The position numbers were made by a program, and so were the translations under genes. 64,000 bases of DNA from Mycobacterium sp. 1100029.7 (GTDB taxonomy: Bacteria > Actinomycetota > Actinomycetes > Mycobacteriales > Mycobacteriaceae). Shown here in pieces: positions 44,541 through 52,615 of the stretch. Below the pieces are notes generated by a model. It ran no database searches, was not told the DNA's origin, and saw nothing but the letters and a program-made list of their open reading frames with translations. The stretch is from assembly GCF_001665235.1 (NCBI RefSeq), contig NZ_LZSC01000062.1, positions 1 to 64,000 on the forward strand, given 5' to 3'. Position 1 is the stretch's first letter. Each line of letters begins with the position of its first letter.

Positions 44541-45341
44541 ATGGGTGAGGCAGTAGACGAGCAGCGCCAGGACTGCGCGATCGCTGTCCTCGGCGGCCCG
44601 ACGACAGTCATCGACATCGCGGGCCGGCGGATCGTGATGGACCCGACCTTCGACCCGCCCGGTCCCCATGACTACCTGACCAAGCTCACCGGTCCCGCGG
44701 TGGGCGCCGACGGCCTGGGCCAGATCGACGTCGTGCTGATCAGCCATGACCAGCATCCCGACAATCTCGACGACGAGGGCCGTCGCGTGGCGCTGGCCGC
44801 ACCCTTGATCGTCACCCACCCGGGTGCCGCGGGCCGGCTGGGATCCTCGGCGGTGGGCTTGCAGCCCTGGCAGTCCTATTACCTGCCCGGCGGCCCCGGA
44901 CGAATTGCGGCGCAAGCCGTTCCGGCTGTGCACGGTCCGGCCGACGGGATGCGTGACGCCGGCGGCCACGTCAACTGTGAGGTCACCGGGTTCGTGCTGT
45001 ACGGACCTGGCCTGCCCACCATCTATCTCAGCGGCGACAACGCCTCGCTGGGCGCGGTCGACGAGGTGGCCGATCGCGTCGGCGATATCGATGTCGCGGT
45101 GCTGTTCGCGGGTGCCGCGAGCGTGCCGACCAAGGAACGCGGCCGACCGCTGACGCTGACCTCGGCGCGCGCGGCCGCGGCCGCCGAAGTTCTCGGCGCC
45201 AAGGTGGTGATACCGGCCCACGTCGACGGCTGGGCCCACTTCAGCGAGGGTGCCGCCGAATTCGCCGCCGCCTTCGATCAGGCGGGCCTGAAACGGGTGC
45301 TGCGCACGGCCACCCACGGCGAATGGATCGATCTGAAGTAG
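44541..45341 (+). CDS. Metallo-beta-lactamase-fold hydrolase with altered metal motif
   Basis: 266 residues of the UlaG-like MBL group. The usual HxHxDH metal motif is replaced by ISHDQHPDNLDDEG; other ligands can be seen in PAVHGPADG, YLSGDNAS and IPAHVDGWAHF. The form may be characteristic of a subfamily, with one or two metals. No substrate is known. It follows fadD on the same strand, so it might act on the same pathway. The ATG 44541 start is the first in frame after fadD. Confidence 0.8.
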   Translation: MGEAVDEQRQDCAIAVLGGPTTVIDIAGRRIVMDPTFDPPGPHDYLTKLTGPAVGADGLGQIDVVLISHDQHPDNLDDEGRRVALAAPLIVTHPGAAGRLGSSAVGLQPWQSYYLPGGPGRIAAQAVPAVHGPADGMRDAGGHVNCEVTGFVLYGPGLPTIYLSGDNASLGAVDEVADRVGDIDVAVLFAGAASVPTKERGRPLTLTSARAAAAAEVLGAKVVIPAHVDGWAHFSEGAAEFAAAFDQAGLKRVLRTATHGEWIDLK

Positions 45342-45371
45342 GCCGCGGCCGCGTCAGCGGCGGTGTCACGG

Positions 45372-45662
45372 CTACACGAACGGCAGGGTGGCGATTTCGA
45401 TGGTCTCCGACGCGTTCAGCACCACGTTGCGGTGCCGGTCCTGCAGCTCGGTGGTGGCCCCGATCACCGGCCGGTCGCACTGCCGGCACTGAACCTGGAA
45501 CTGCGGCTGATCCTGCTCGTCCGGCCAGAAGCGGCGCGGGCCGACCTGGGCGCCGGGGTCGTAGACGACCTGCTGATGCGGGGCCTCCTTGAGGATCCGG
45601 CCGACCGGATGGCTCTGCGGGCACTCGAGCTTCAGCGTGCCGATCCCTTCCTGGTTACTCAT
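45372..45662 (-). CDS. Small conserved hypothetical protein with CxxC
   Basis: 96 residues, soluble. It begins MSNQEGIGTLKLECPQSHP and holds a CRQC pair near residue 59 plus one further Cys near residue 14, which could form a small zinc site or redox pair. No family is recognised. It lies 52 bases downstream of the second MBL-fold gene on the same strand and converges on the first, so co-transcription with the MBL gene is likely. Confidence 0.65.
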   Translation of the reverse strand: MSNQEGIGTLKLECPQSHPVGRILKEAPHQQVVYDPGAQVGPRRFWPDEQDQPQFQVQCRQCDRPVIGATTELQDRHRNVVLNASETIEIATLPFV

Positions 45663-45714
45663 CGTGGGCTCCTCGAAGGTCGTGTCCGGGTCTCGTGCTC
45701 ACCCATTGTCGCCC

Positions 45715-46554
45715 TCACGCGCTGGGCGTGAACGTGTAGGTCTCGCCGTGGGCGAGGTAGACGAACGTCGTCTCGGCCGACGAGGCCTCCGCCGCCTTCT
45801 TGAAGTCGTCCAGGCCCGAGAGGAACACCGAGAAGTCGTTGTAGTGGATCGGGATCGCGGTGCGGGGTTTGGTGATCTCCACGGCCCTGACGCCCTGCTC
45901 GCCCGTCATCGTGACGACCGTGACCAGAAACGTGGTGCCGCCGGTGTGGATCAGCCCGAGATCGATGTCGGGGTAGCGGCGCGGGATGTCCTCGAGGCTG
46001 TCGACGAGCATGGTGTCGCCGGTGATGTAGAGGCGGTAGAGCTGCTCGCCGTTGCGGCTGAAGTCGAGCAGATGCCCGTTGACGGGCATCAGCAGCTCGT
46101 TGACCGCCTCGTCGGCGGAGTGTTTGCCGGGCATCGCGGTGATCGTCAGGGTCGCGTCGCCCTTGTGCACCTGCAGAGATTCCCAGGTGTCCAGCGGATA
46201 GCCCCGTTCGAAGCCCAGCGCGCCGAGCTTGTCGACCGCGTCGGCCGTCGAAACGACGGGGAGGGTCTTGTCCAGCTCGCGGGCGGCGACGTCGTCGAAA
46301 TGATCCCCGTGGTAGTGCGACAGCACGATCAGATCGACCGGCGGCAGGTCGGCGATCTGGCACGCCGGCTCGACTTCGCGGCGGGCCCAGATGCCGTGGC
46401 CCAGGTAGACGTGCTCGCCCTTGTGCAGGAAGGCGGGGTCGGTGAGGACCGTCAGCCCGCCGAACCGGATCAGCGTGGTGGCGTTGCCGATGAAGTAGAC
46501 GTTGCCCTGGTCGAAATCTGCAGTCCCGGCGCCGCTTAGCTCCAAGGAAGTCAT
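45715..46554 (-). CDS. Metallo-beta-lactamase-fold hydrolase (UlaG-like)
   Basis: 279 residues. The canonical metal motif LSHYHGDHFDD (HxHxDH) lies near residue 80, with further ligands in AMPGKHSA, YITGDT and IPIHYNDF. The start is ATG 46554 (MTSLELSGAGTADFDQGN); upstream the frame runs into the tRNA gene. It is an intracellular hydrolase of unknown substrate. Unlike the nearby paralogue-like gene at 44541, it keeps all the zinc ligands. Confidence 0.85.
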   Translation of the reverse strand: MTSLELSGAGTADFDQGNVYFIGNATTLIRFGGLTVLTDPAFLHKGEHVYLGHGIWARREVEPACQIADLPPVDLIVLSHYHGDHFDDVAARELDKTLPVVSTADAVDKLGALGFERGYPLDTWESLQVHKGDATLTITAMPGKHSADEAVNELLMPVNGHLLDFSRNGEQLYRLYITGDTMLVDSLEDIPRRYPDIDLGLIHTGGTTFLVTVVTMTGEQGVRAVEITKPRTAIPIHYNDFSVFLSGLDDFKKAAEASSAETTFVYLAHGETYTFTPSA

Positions 46555-46598
46555 TCGGCCAGTCTGAGCGTCGTCACAGTGAACTGCAACGGTGTTTG

Positions 46599-46670
46599 TG
46601 GTCCCGGCTGGGATCGAACCAGCGACCTTCCGCGTGTGAAGCGGACGCTCTCCCACTGAGCCACGGGACC
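46599..46670 (-). tRNA. tRNA-Val (CAC anticodon)
   Basis: The minus strand folds into a cloverleaf: acceptor GGTCCCG/CGGGACC, D-arm GCTC...GAGC, anticodon stem-loop CCGCTTCACACGCGG with anticodon CAC, T-arm CTGGTTCGATCCCAG, discriminator A. CCA is not encoded as a full triplet. Confidence 0.96.
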
Positions 46671-46852
46671 GGCGCCGAGAGGCGGACGACGTCGAAGACT
46701 AGCACGGAACCGACGGCCGGCTGTAAGTGCCACAGGCGCCCCCGCAGCGGCGCGCTATAGCCTAGAGCCACAACGTACAAGAGATTTGTGCGCGCCCGCG
46801 TCGGTGGACTATCGTCGTGCTTCGCACCGGGCGACGATCTCGCTCGTTGCGC

Positions 46853-46925
46853 GCGGATGTAGCGCAGTTGGTAGCGCATCACCTTGCCAAGGTGAGGGTC
46901 GCGGGTTCGAATCCCGTCATCCGCT
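46853..46925 (+). tRNA. tRNA-Gly (GCC anticodon)
   Basis: Acceptor GCGGATG/CATCCGC, D-arm GCGC...GCGC, anticodon stem-loop CACCTTGCCAAGGTG with anticodon GCC, T-arm GCGGGTTCGAATCCCGT, discriminator T. First of three plus-strand tRNAs in a row. Confidence 0.96.
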
Positions 46926-46954
46926 CGAAGGTGCAAGTGGCATCAATCCCCAGC

Positions 46955-47025
46955 GGTGGAGTGGCCGAGTGGTGAGGCAACGGCCTGCAAAGCCGTGCAC
47001 ACGGGTTCGATTCCCGTCTCCACCT
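46955..47025 (+). tRNA. tRNA-Cys (GCA anticodon)
   Basis: Acceptor GGTGGAG/CTCCACC, anticodon stem-loop CGGCCTGCAAAGCCG with anticodon GCA, T-arm ACGGGTTCGATTCCCGT, discriminator T. It lies 29 bases after tRNA-Gly. Confidence 0.96.
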
Positions 47026-47040
47026 CCAATTTTCTTCCCA

Positions 47041-47112
47041 GCGCGATTAGCTCAGCGGGAGAGCGCTTCCCTGACACGGAAGAGGTCACTGGTTCAATCC
47101 CAGTATCGCGCA
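47041..47112 (+). tRNA. tRNA-Val (GAC anticodon)
   Basis: Acceptor GCGCGAT/ATCGCGC, D-arm GCTC...GAGC, anticodon stem-loop CTTCCCTGACACGGAAG with anticodon GAC, T-arm CTGGTTCAATCCCAG, discriminator A. The 3' CCA is encoded at 47113-47115. The accessory-looking segment begins right after it. Confidence 0.96.
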
Positions 47113-47266
47113 CCAGTGTTTGTGCAGGTCAGGCATTAGTTACAGCTATCCACGATCCGTGTATACCCATGCAATAGCAACCTTCCGCTGCGGTGCGCCA
47201 AATCCGGCCCTATACGCGACCTGTACGGAACGACGAAGCGGACGACCTGCCCGTGACGACGCCTGC

Positions 47267-47920
47267 CTAGTCAAATTGACAAGCCTCAGGGATAAGGATT
47301 GTCACGCGTGCCCGGATGACCCCGTCGTCGCTCTTCGCCCAGATCCTTGCCTCACCTGTCGCCAGACTGCCCAGCCGCGCGATGCGCAGCAGGCCATCGG
47401 TGTATGAGGCAGCAAGGTCAGCGGCGAGGTAGCCGACGTGGTTCTGCCCAACCATCACAGCGACCGCGTTCGGGTCGTGCTCATTCCATGGCTCGGGGAC
47501 GAGGATGCAGCGGACCGACTTCAGGGTCACACCACTTTCGGTGATCGGCATTCCGGCTTCCTTGAAAACCCGGCGAATATCTTTGGCGCGGTACGTCTCA
47601 CCGACAACCTCGACCTGCTCTTCGAGGGGATAGCGGGGCTCTTCAAGTGTCGCCGCAGCGACGACGTCGGCAAGTGGAGATGACCTTCGCCCGTTCGGCG
47701 TTATCGGGGGCATTGTCCCGCGCGTGTAGGCAGTGACCGATGATGGATTGTGCGTGGCAGATAGAACGGGTACAGGCGACGCGGCCGGCTCTGGCGCGGG
47801 AATTTGCGCATAGTGATCGGTCCACCTGCAGCCGTCCCACCAGCGGAGGCGGTTGGTGCCAGCGGGGTCCGGACACCACATAGGCGGAGGCAACGGCTGA
47901 GGGTACTGACTGGGCTTCAC
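47267..47920 (-). CDS. DUF2510-HIRAN domain protein
   Basis: 217 residues. The N-terminus has a DUF2510 motif (WCPDPAGTNRLRWWDGCRWT), a short module often found with membrane or surface proteins. The C-terminal half (about residues 100-205) resembles a HIRAN domain: VEVVGETYRAKDIRRVF, then PEPWNEHDPNAVAVMV and HVGYLAADLA. HIRAN domains bind 3' single-stranded DNA ends and occur alone or fused in phage and plasmid genes. No membrane helix is present. The GTG 47920 start has GGAGG five bases upstream. It lies just past the tRNA cluster in accessory-like DNA. Confidence 0.78.
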   Translation of the reverse strand: MKPSQYPQPLPPPMWCPDPAGTNRLRWWDGCRWTDHYAQIPAPEPAASPVPVLSATHNPSSVTAYTRGTMPPITPNGRRSSPLADVVAAATLEEPRYPLEEQVEVVGETYRAKDIRRVFKEAGMPITESGVTLKSVRCILVPEPWNEHDPNAVAVMVGQNHVGYLAADLAASYTDGLLRIARLGSLATGEARIWAKSDDGVIRARVTILIPEACQFD

Positions 47921-48273
47921 ATCGCCTCCTAAGCGCTCGGCTAGCTAATGCTACGAGCAGCCAAGAAAATCCGTGGGCGGTACGGTGAACTGCCTTGAGT
48001 GCCTACCCACGTGTTCCCGGAAGGCCAAGGAAAGTAAGTTGAACCTCTGCCCTTCATCGCCATTATGACTTCGCTACCAGGCTGCGGCTTTCGAGAAACT
48101 CACAACATTAGTTCTGAGACTCACACCGACGATGAGTCAAAGCAGATTCTCGTCGAGGCGTTCGCAGGGGCAGCTGTCACCGGTTTTCGCAAACCGATCG
48201 TTGATCATCCCGCACCTGATAACTTTCGCATTCGACACGCGCAAACGCGGATGGCGCGGAAAGGTCGAAGCAA
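47921..48273 (+). other. Low-information stretch with one weak ORF
   Basis: A 70-codon frame from ATG 48065 to TGA 48277 overlaps the start of the next gene by 4 bases (GTGA), an arrangement seen in real gene pairs. Its product (ending RMARKGRSK, with an acidic middle) matches nothing I know, and third-position GC is low for this genome. It could be a small gene or a decayed remnant. Nothing else is seen here apart from the promoter of the minus-strand HIRAN gene. Confidence 0.3.
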
Positions 48274-48561
48274 GTGAAGCAACAAGGTAAGCACTACCTC
48301 ATCAGGGTGGGCTTCATGTTCCTGCTAGCCATCGGCTCACCAAGTGTCGTTGCAAATTCCGCCCCGGCTCCGGGACTGCCGCTCTCGATAACTGCACCCT
48401 CGACGCCCTCAGGTTGCTACCCGCAAAGTAACAAGGGCAACTGCTACGAGCCCGGCCAATTCTGTCGGAATAGCGACCATGGAGCATCTGGGGTGGCCGG
48501 TGACGGCGAGAATATAATTTGCGCAAACAACAACGGCTGGCGCTGGGAGCCGGCCTCCTAA
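48274..48561 (+). CDS. Small secreted protein with four cysteines
   Basis: 95 residues. An N-terminal signal peptide (basic KQQGKHYLIR, hydrophobic core about residues 9-22, cleavage probably near VVANSA) precedes a domain with four Cys (C48, C57, C64, C83), segments NCYEPGQFCRNSDHG and CANNNGWRWEP. Exported mycobacterial proteins of unknown function share this style; two disulfides are likely. The GTG start at 48274 has GGAAAGG about 15 bases upstream. Base composition is lower in GC than the backbone. Confidence 0.65.
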   Translation: MKQQGKHYLIRVGFMFLLAIGSPSVVANSAPAPGLPLSITAPSTPSGCYPQSNKGNCYEPGQFCRNSDHGASGVAGDGENIICANNNGWRWEPAS

Positions 48562-49007
48562 ACATCATCTTTCGCCCTGACGGGCGGCACTTTCATCGAG
48601 TATGGCGGGCACGTGCTCAAGTCCGATTACTACGCGTCCGACAGGGGCCTACGATCTCCTCGACAGTGATTGGAACCCTCGGCTACCGACGGTGTCAGGC
48701 AGCATAGAGATTGAACTTAAGGCAAATCGATAACTCGAGCCATACTCAGATTCCAGCGGTCGGATCGCTGTCTGACGCGTCCATCTCTTCGTGGGCGCGC
48801 TGCAATGGACATACCCGACCAAGCCGACGCAAAATAGCGCGAATGTCAGTGTGGCGCAGGGCGTTTCCGCATCGAAAACTTACGACATGTGTTGCCGCAC
48901 AAAAGATTACACCTCGTGAGGAGTCAGCGGTCGGGCGATCTCGGCTCTTTAAACGCTACGTAGCAGGGGATGTTGCGAAGGTACGATCACCGCTGGTAGC
49001 GCTTTGA
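48562..49007. other. Degenerate DNA with possible gene remnant
   Basis: No intact gene is seen. One plus-strand frame (48776-48919) ends in a protein-like stretch (QWTYPTKPTQNSANVSVAQG, then a CC pair and YTS before TGA) without a start codon or any recognised family; it may be the end of a decayed secreted-protein gene. Confidence 0.3.
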
Positions 49008-49139
49008 CGGGCAACCTTGGGCGAAGTTGTCGGCGTGTTCGACGTGAACGAACACGGCCGAATCACTCTCTGGCGCGACTACTACGACCTGACGACACTC
49101 ATGGACAAGGTCGCCGCCAACTCCGCTCCGTCCTCCTAG
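49008..49139 (+). pseudogene. 3' fragment of a limonene-1,2-epoxide hydrolase-like (SnoaL-fold) gene
   Basis: The frame after the TGA at 49005-49007 encodes GEVVGVFDVNEHGRITLWRDYYDLTTLM and stops at TAG 49137. This is the last beta-strand/helix part of the limonene epoxide hydrolase family (compare V/CGVFEVDDGRITLWRDYFD in mycobacterial EphG, from memory). The N-terminal ~100 residues with the catalytic Asp-Arg-Asp are not present upstream in any frame I can see, so only a remnant is left. Confidence 0.6.
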
Positions 49140-49181
49140 ATTTTCGTCGAACCGTCGGCGCACCAATCGCGCACGCCGACG

Positions 49182-49760
49182 TCAGCCGGCTCGCCGTTTC
49201 CGTAGCACGCGGGTGATCACCGCGGCTGCTAGCAGCCATGGACCCCCTACGATCAGCGGGTCCATCCACATGTGACGGGTGTCGACCCGGTTTTTGCCGA
49301 GCCGGGACTTCACGCCGTTGCCGTTCCATTCCGCCTTGATTCCGGTTTCGGTGATCGGGTTATCCGGTCGAAGAGTCGCCAGCGAACGAATGTGGTGTTC
49401 GGCAGCATCGACGCGGTCGGCGTAAAGCAGGACGAGCCAGTGCAGTGCACGGCCCTCGCTGAACTTGTATGCGAAACGGCGCATCACGCCGGAGACACCG
49501 CTCAGCGGCTGGGCCGTCCCGAAAGCCGGCGTGAGGAACCTGTGCTCGATCGATCGTTCGCGCGCCCGCTTCTCGGGTTGGCGCTCGGGAAAATCCCACC
49601 AGGCGCCGCTGTCGAGGAACTTCAGCTTGGGAACAGAGGGCCGATCCTCCTTGTTGAGATCGGCACCCCAGCCGGGGATTCGCGCTTGCAGGCTGTCCGG
49701 GTCGGGTACGGCCGGATGATCAGCCGTGTACGCAGGCACGTGTTCGGTCGTTCGTGTCAT
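49182..49760 (-). CDS. Hypothetical protein with C-terminal membrane helix
   Basis: 192 residues. The body is soluble (HVPAYTADHPAVPDPDSLQA, WWDFPERQPEKRARE) and a single hydrophobic segment near residues 166-183 is followed by a basic tail (RVLRKRRAG), suggesting a tail-anchored protein. No family is named with confidence. It lies 22 bases after the zinc alcohol dehydrogenase gene on the same strand and probably shares its transcript. ATG 49760 is preferred; the longer frame upstream overlaps the dehydrogenase antisense-free region without support. Confidence 0.6.
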   Translation of the reverse strand: MTRTTEHVPAYTADHPAVPDPDSLQARIPGWGADLNKEDRPSVPKLKFLDSGAWWDFPERQPEKRARERSIEHRFLTPAFGTAQPLSGVSGVMRRFAYKFSEGRALHWLVLLYADRVDAAEHHIRSLATLRPDNPITETGIKAEWNGNGVKSRLGKNRVDTRHMWMDPLIVGGPWLLAAAVITRVLRKRRAG

Positions 49761-49782
49761 GAGATGTCTCCTGTCGGACTTG

Positions 49783-50931
49783 TCAGTTGGCGTTGACGGT
49801 GATGATCGGCTTGACGATGCCGTCGAGCTTCGAAGAGAACATGTGGTACCCCTCGGCGATGTGCTCGAGCGGAATGCGATGAGTGACAATCTCACTGGGC
49901 TTCAGATAGCCGTTCTCGATATGACTGAACAAGCGCGGCCACTGCCGCTTCACCGGCGCCTGGTTCGTGTGAATGGTCAAACCCTTGTTCATCGCATCAC
50001 CGAATTTGACGGCACTGAACATCGGTCCGTACGCGCCGATCACCGAGACGGTGCCGCCCTTGCGGACCGAGTCGATAGCCCAGTTCAGCGCGATCGGAGA
50101 GCCACCCTGCAACTTCAACTTGGCCGCGGTGACGTGCTGGAACAGGTTTCCGTCGGCTTCGGCACCCACTGCGTCGATGGCTACGTCAGCGCCCAGGAAG
50201 TCCGTCGCTTTCTTCATCTCGACGACGATGTCGCCGTAGTCGCCGAAGTTGTACGTCTCGGCATAGGCGAAGTCGCGCGCTTTGGCGAGCCGATAGTCCA
50301 GATGGTCGACCACAATCACGCGTGCCGCCCCCATCAACCAGGACGACCTCGCCGCGAACAGGCCGACCGGGCCCGCGCCGAACACCAACACCGTGTCGCC
50401 TTCGACGATGTCGCCGAGTTGTGCGCCGAAGTAGCCCGTCGATAACGCGTCCGTGCACAGCAGGGCGTCCTCGTCGGCCATCCAGTCGGGGATCACCGAC
50501 GGGCCGACGTCCGCGAACGGAACGCGAACGAACTCGGCTTGCCCGCCGTCATAACCACCGCACGTGTGTGAGTAGCCGTAGATCCCGCCGACCGCGGTCG
50601 CGTTCGGATTCACGTTGTGGCAGTTGGAATACAGTCCTCTGGCGCAGAAGTAACACGATCCGCAGTAGATGTTGAACGGCACCATGACCCTGTCCCCGGC
50701 CTTGATGTTCCGCACCGACGGGCCAACCTCATCGACGACGCCGATGAATTCGTGCCCGAAAGTGTGGCCGACCCGGGTATCTGGCATGAGACCGTGGTAG
50801 AGGTGCAGGTCGGACCCGCAGATGGCGGCGAGCTGCACTCGCACGATCGCATCGTTGGGATGCTCGATCCGGGGGCGGTCCTTTTCTTCGATCCGCACTT
50901 TGTACGGTCCGCGGTAGGTCATGGCCTTCAT
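49783..50931 (-). CDS. Zinc-dependent alcohol dehydrogenase (glutathione-independent formaldehyde dehydrogenase-like)
   Basis: 382-residue medium-chain dehydrogenase. The catalytic zinc ligands are in AAICGSDLHLYHG and GHTFGHEFIGVVDE, the structural-zinc Cys cluster is CGSCYFCARGLYSNC, and the NAD(P) motif is VFGAGPVGLFAA. The extra NIYCGSCYFC and the long C-terminal region fit the FDH/threonine dehydrogenase-like subgroup. ATG 50931 has AGGAG five bases upstream. An imperfect palindrome (51101-51126) lies in its upstream region. Confidence 0.92.
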   Translation of the reverse strand: MKAMTYRGPYKVRIEEKDRPRIEHPNDAIVRVQLAAICGSDLHLYHGLMPDTRVGHTFGHEFIGVVDEVGPSVRNIKAGDRVMVPFNIYCGSCYFCARGLYSNCHNVNPNATAVGGIYGYSHTCGGYDGGQAEFVRVPFADVGPSVIPDWMADEDALLCTDALSTGYFGAQLGDIVEGDTVLVFGAGPVGLFAARSSWLMGAARVIVVDHLDYRLAKARDFAYAETYNFGDYGDIVVEMKKATDFLGADVAIDAVGAEADGNLFQHVTAAKLKLQGGSPIALNWAIDSVRKGGTVSVIGAYGPMFSAVKFGDAMNKGLTIHTNQAPVKRQWPRLFSHIENGYLKPSEIVTHRIPLEHIAEGYHMFSSKLDGIVKPIITVNAN

Positions 50932-51100
50932 CGGGGCTCCTCTGTATTCGCGAAAGCGTTGATGGAAAGCCCGGCTACCCGCGCCACCGTGGGCCGAAAC
51001 GGAGCGCGGCAGGGACGCGGCCACCCGTTCTAGCGAACATTTCAACGCCGAAAACACGTAGCGTATCGAGTGAAAAATGTTGATAACGAGGCAATTCAAA

Positions 51101-51126
51101 ATATTGCGACACCAGCATCGCGATAT
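51101..51126. promoter_or_regulatory. Imperfect palindrome between divergent adh and ltrA
   Basis: ATATTGCGA-CACCAGCA-TCGCGATAT has 9-bp arms that match at 8 positions. It lies in the AT-richer part of the 425-base divergent region 50932-51356, which otherwise holds no gene, and is a candidate operator. Confidence 0.4.
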
Positions 51127-51356
51127 CTGGCTAACCACTACCTGCGCCGCTTGACCCTGACAGAGCTAATAGACGCCCCAAATTTTGGCACGTGAGTGCA
51201 CTCCTCCAGCGGCGCCGACTAACCGCGCCAAAAAGGGGTAGCTCCCGCTTGTCAGACAAGATCGTCTCCCCGGGGAAGGATGCAAGCGGTGAACAATCTG
51301 CCCCCCAGGACAGGCGGGTCGCGCTCGTCACGTCTCGAAAAAGCCGGAGCGTTGCC

Positions 51357-52514
51357 GTGACCGACGATGACCAAGACACCAGTGGGCGTGGCGGGGCAAC
51401 GTCGGAGGGCAATCTCGAACTGTTCTTCGATCTGGTGTTCACGTTCGCGATGTCTCAGGTCACTCAGCTCATGCTGCATGATTTGTCGCCGAGCGGATTC
51501 GGCCGGGCGGCGCTCGCCCTGCTCGCCGTGTGGTGGGCATGGGTCGGCTACACCTGGCTCATCAACACCTTTGACTCCCAAGGCGTTCGGCACCAGGCGA
51601 TACTGATGACTGCGATGGCCGCGATGCTCGTCGCCGCCGCTGCGCTGCCCATGGCGTTCTCCTCGGCGGCGTTCGTCTTTGCGATCGCTTTGCTGGTGGT
51701 TCGGTTGATTCACGTCGCGAAGTTCGTCGCCTACTCCTCGGACGAGGACGCTGACATGCGGCGCAGCGTCCGGCGACTGGCTCCGGCGTTCGTCGCCGCA
51801 CCCGCCTGCATCGTGGCAGCCGCGTTCGTCGACACGCCTGGCCGTGAACTGTTGTGGGTGGCCGCGGCGCTGATCGACTACGGCGCGCCCGCGGTGCTCG
51901 GCCTCGGCGGATTTCGCGTCTCGCCGTCTTATTTCGTATCGCGTCACGGGTCAATCATCATCATCGCGCTCGGCGAGGCGATCGTCGAATTGGGCGCGGG
52001 CGCAACGGATCTCCACCGCTTCGAAGTGATCGCCGCCCTGGTGCTGGGGGTTGCGATCATGGCCACGTTCTGGTGGACCTACTTCGGTCTGACGGGCGGG
52101 GCCGAGCAGCGGCTGGAACAGGTCACCGGTATGGAACGGGCCAATCTGGCGCGCGACGCCTACAGCTATCTGCATCTGCCGCTGGTGGCGAGCATCATGT
52201 TGTTTGCCGTCGGTGCCCACACTGCCGTCGCGCACGCCACCGACCCACTTCCGTTATTGCCGGCCATCGCGCTCGCCGGCGGCATGGCACTGTTCTACCT
52301 CGGCGACGCCGCCTACCGATGGCGCGACCATCGACAGGTCCCGGTCGACCGCACCGCGGCCGGCCTTGTTGCCGCGGCGACATTGCCGGTCCTGCCACAT
52401 GTGCCTGCGATTGCGGCGCTCAGCCTCCTCACCGGTATCGGCTTGGTGCGGCTGGCCTGGGAGTTGTGGCGTCGCCCGCGCATCGGCACCGGCGTAGCAG
52501 GGCAGGCGCGATGA
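51357..52514 (+). CDS. Low temperature requirement protein A (LtrA) family membrane protein
   Basis: 385 residues with about ten to twelve membrane helices. The LtrA signature ELFFDLVFTFAMSQVT follows the N-terminus, and ALGEAIVELGAGA lies in the middle. The family is named after a Listeria cold-growth gene; its molecular function is unknown. GTG 51357 (VTDDDQDTSG) is chosen because GGAG lies 8 bases upstream and the preceding 55 open codons are not membrane-protein-like. Confidence 0.85.
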   Translation: MTDDDQDTSGRGGATSEGNLELFFDLVFTFAMSQVTQLMLHDLSPSGFGRAALALLAVWWAWVGYTWLINTFDSQGVRHQAILMTAMAAMLVAAAALPMAFSSAAFVFAIALLVVRLIHVAKFVAYSSDEDADMRRSVRRLAPAFVAAPACIVAAAFVDTPGRELLWVAAALIDYGAPAVLGLGGFRVSPSYFVSRHGSIIIIALGEAIVELGAGATDLHRFEVIAALVLGVAIMATFWWTYFGLTGGAEQRLEQVTGMERANLARDAYSYLHLPLVASIMLFAVGAHTAVAHATDPLPLLPAIALAGGMALFYLGDAAYRWRDHRQVPVDRTAAGLVAAATLPVLPHVPAIAALSLLTGIGLVRLAWELWRRPRIGTGVAGQAR

Positions 52515-52615
52515 GCAGGGGACGGCGACAAGCCAAGTGAGTACGGCGTCGGCTGAGCAGCCAGCTGACACGAAAGATCAAGGGGCGCTTCGAGCGTCAC
52601 GAAACCGACAGGAGG

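Noticed and set aside
46599..49181. Prophage or integrative element with integrase
   Set aside because: No integrase, recombinase or duplicated tRNA end could be found, so only an accessory-like segment is claimed.
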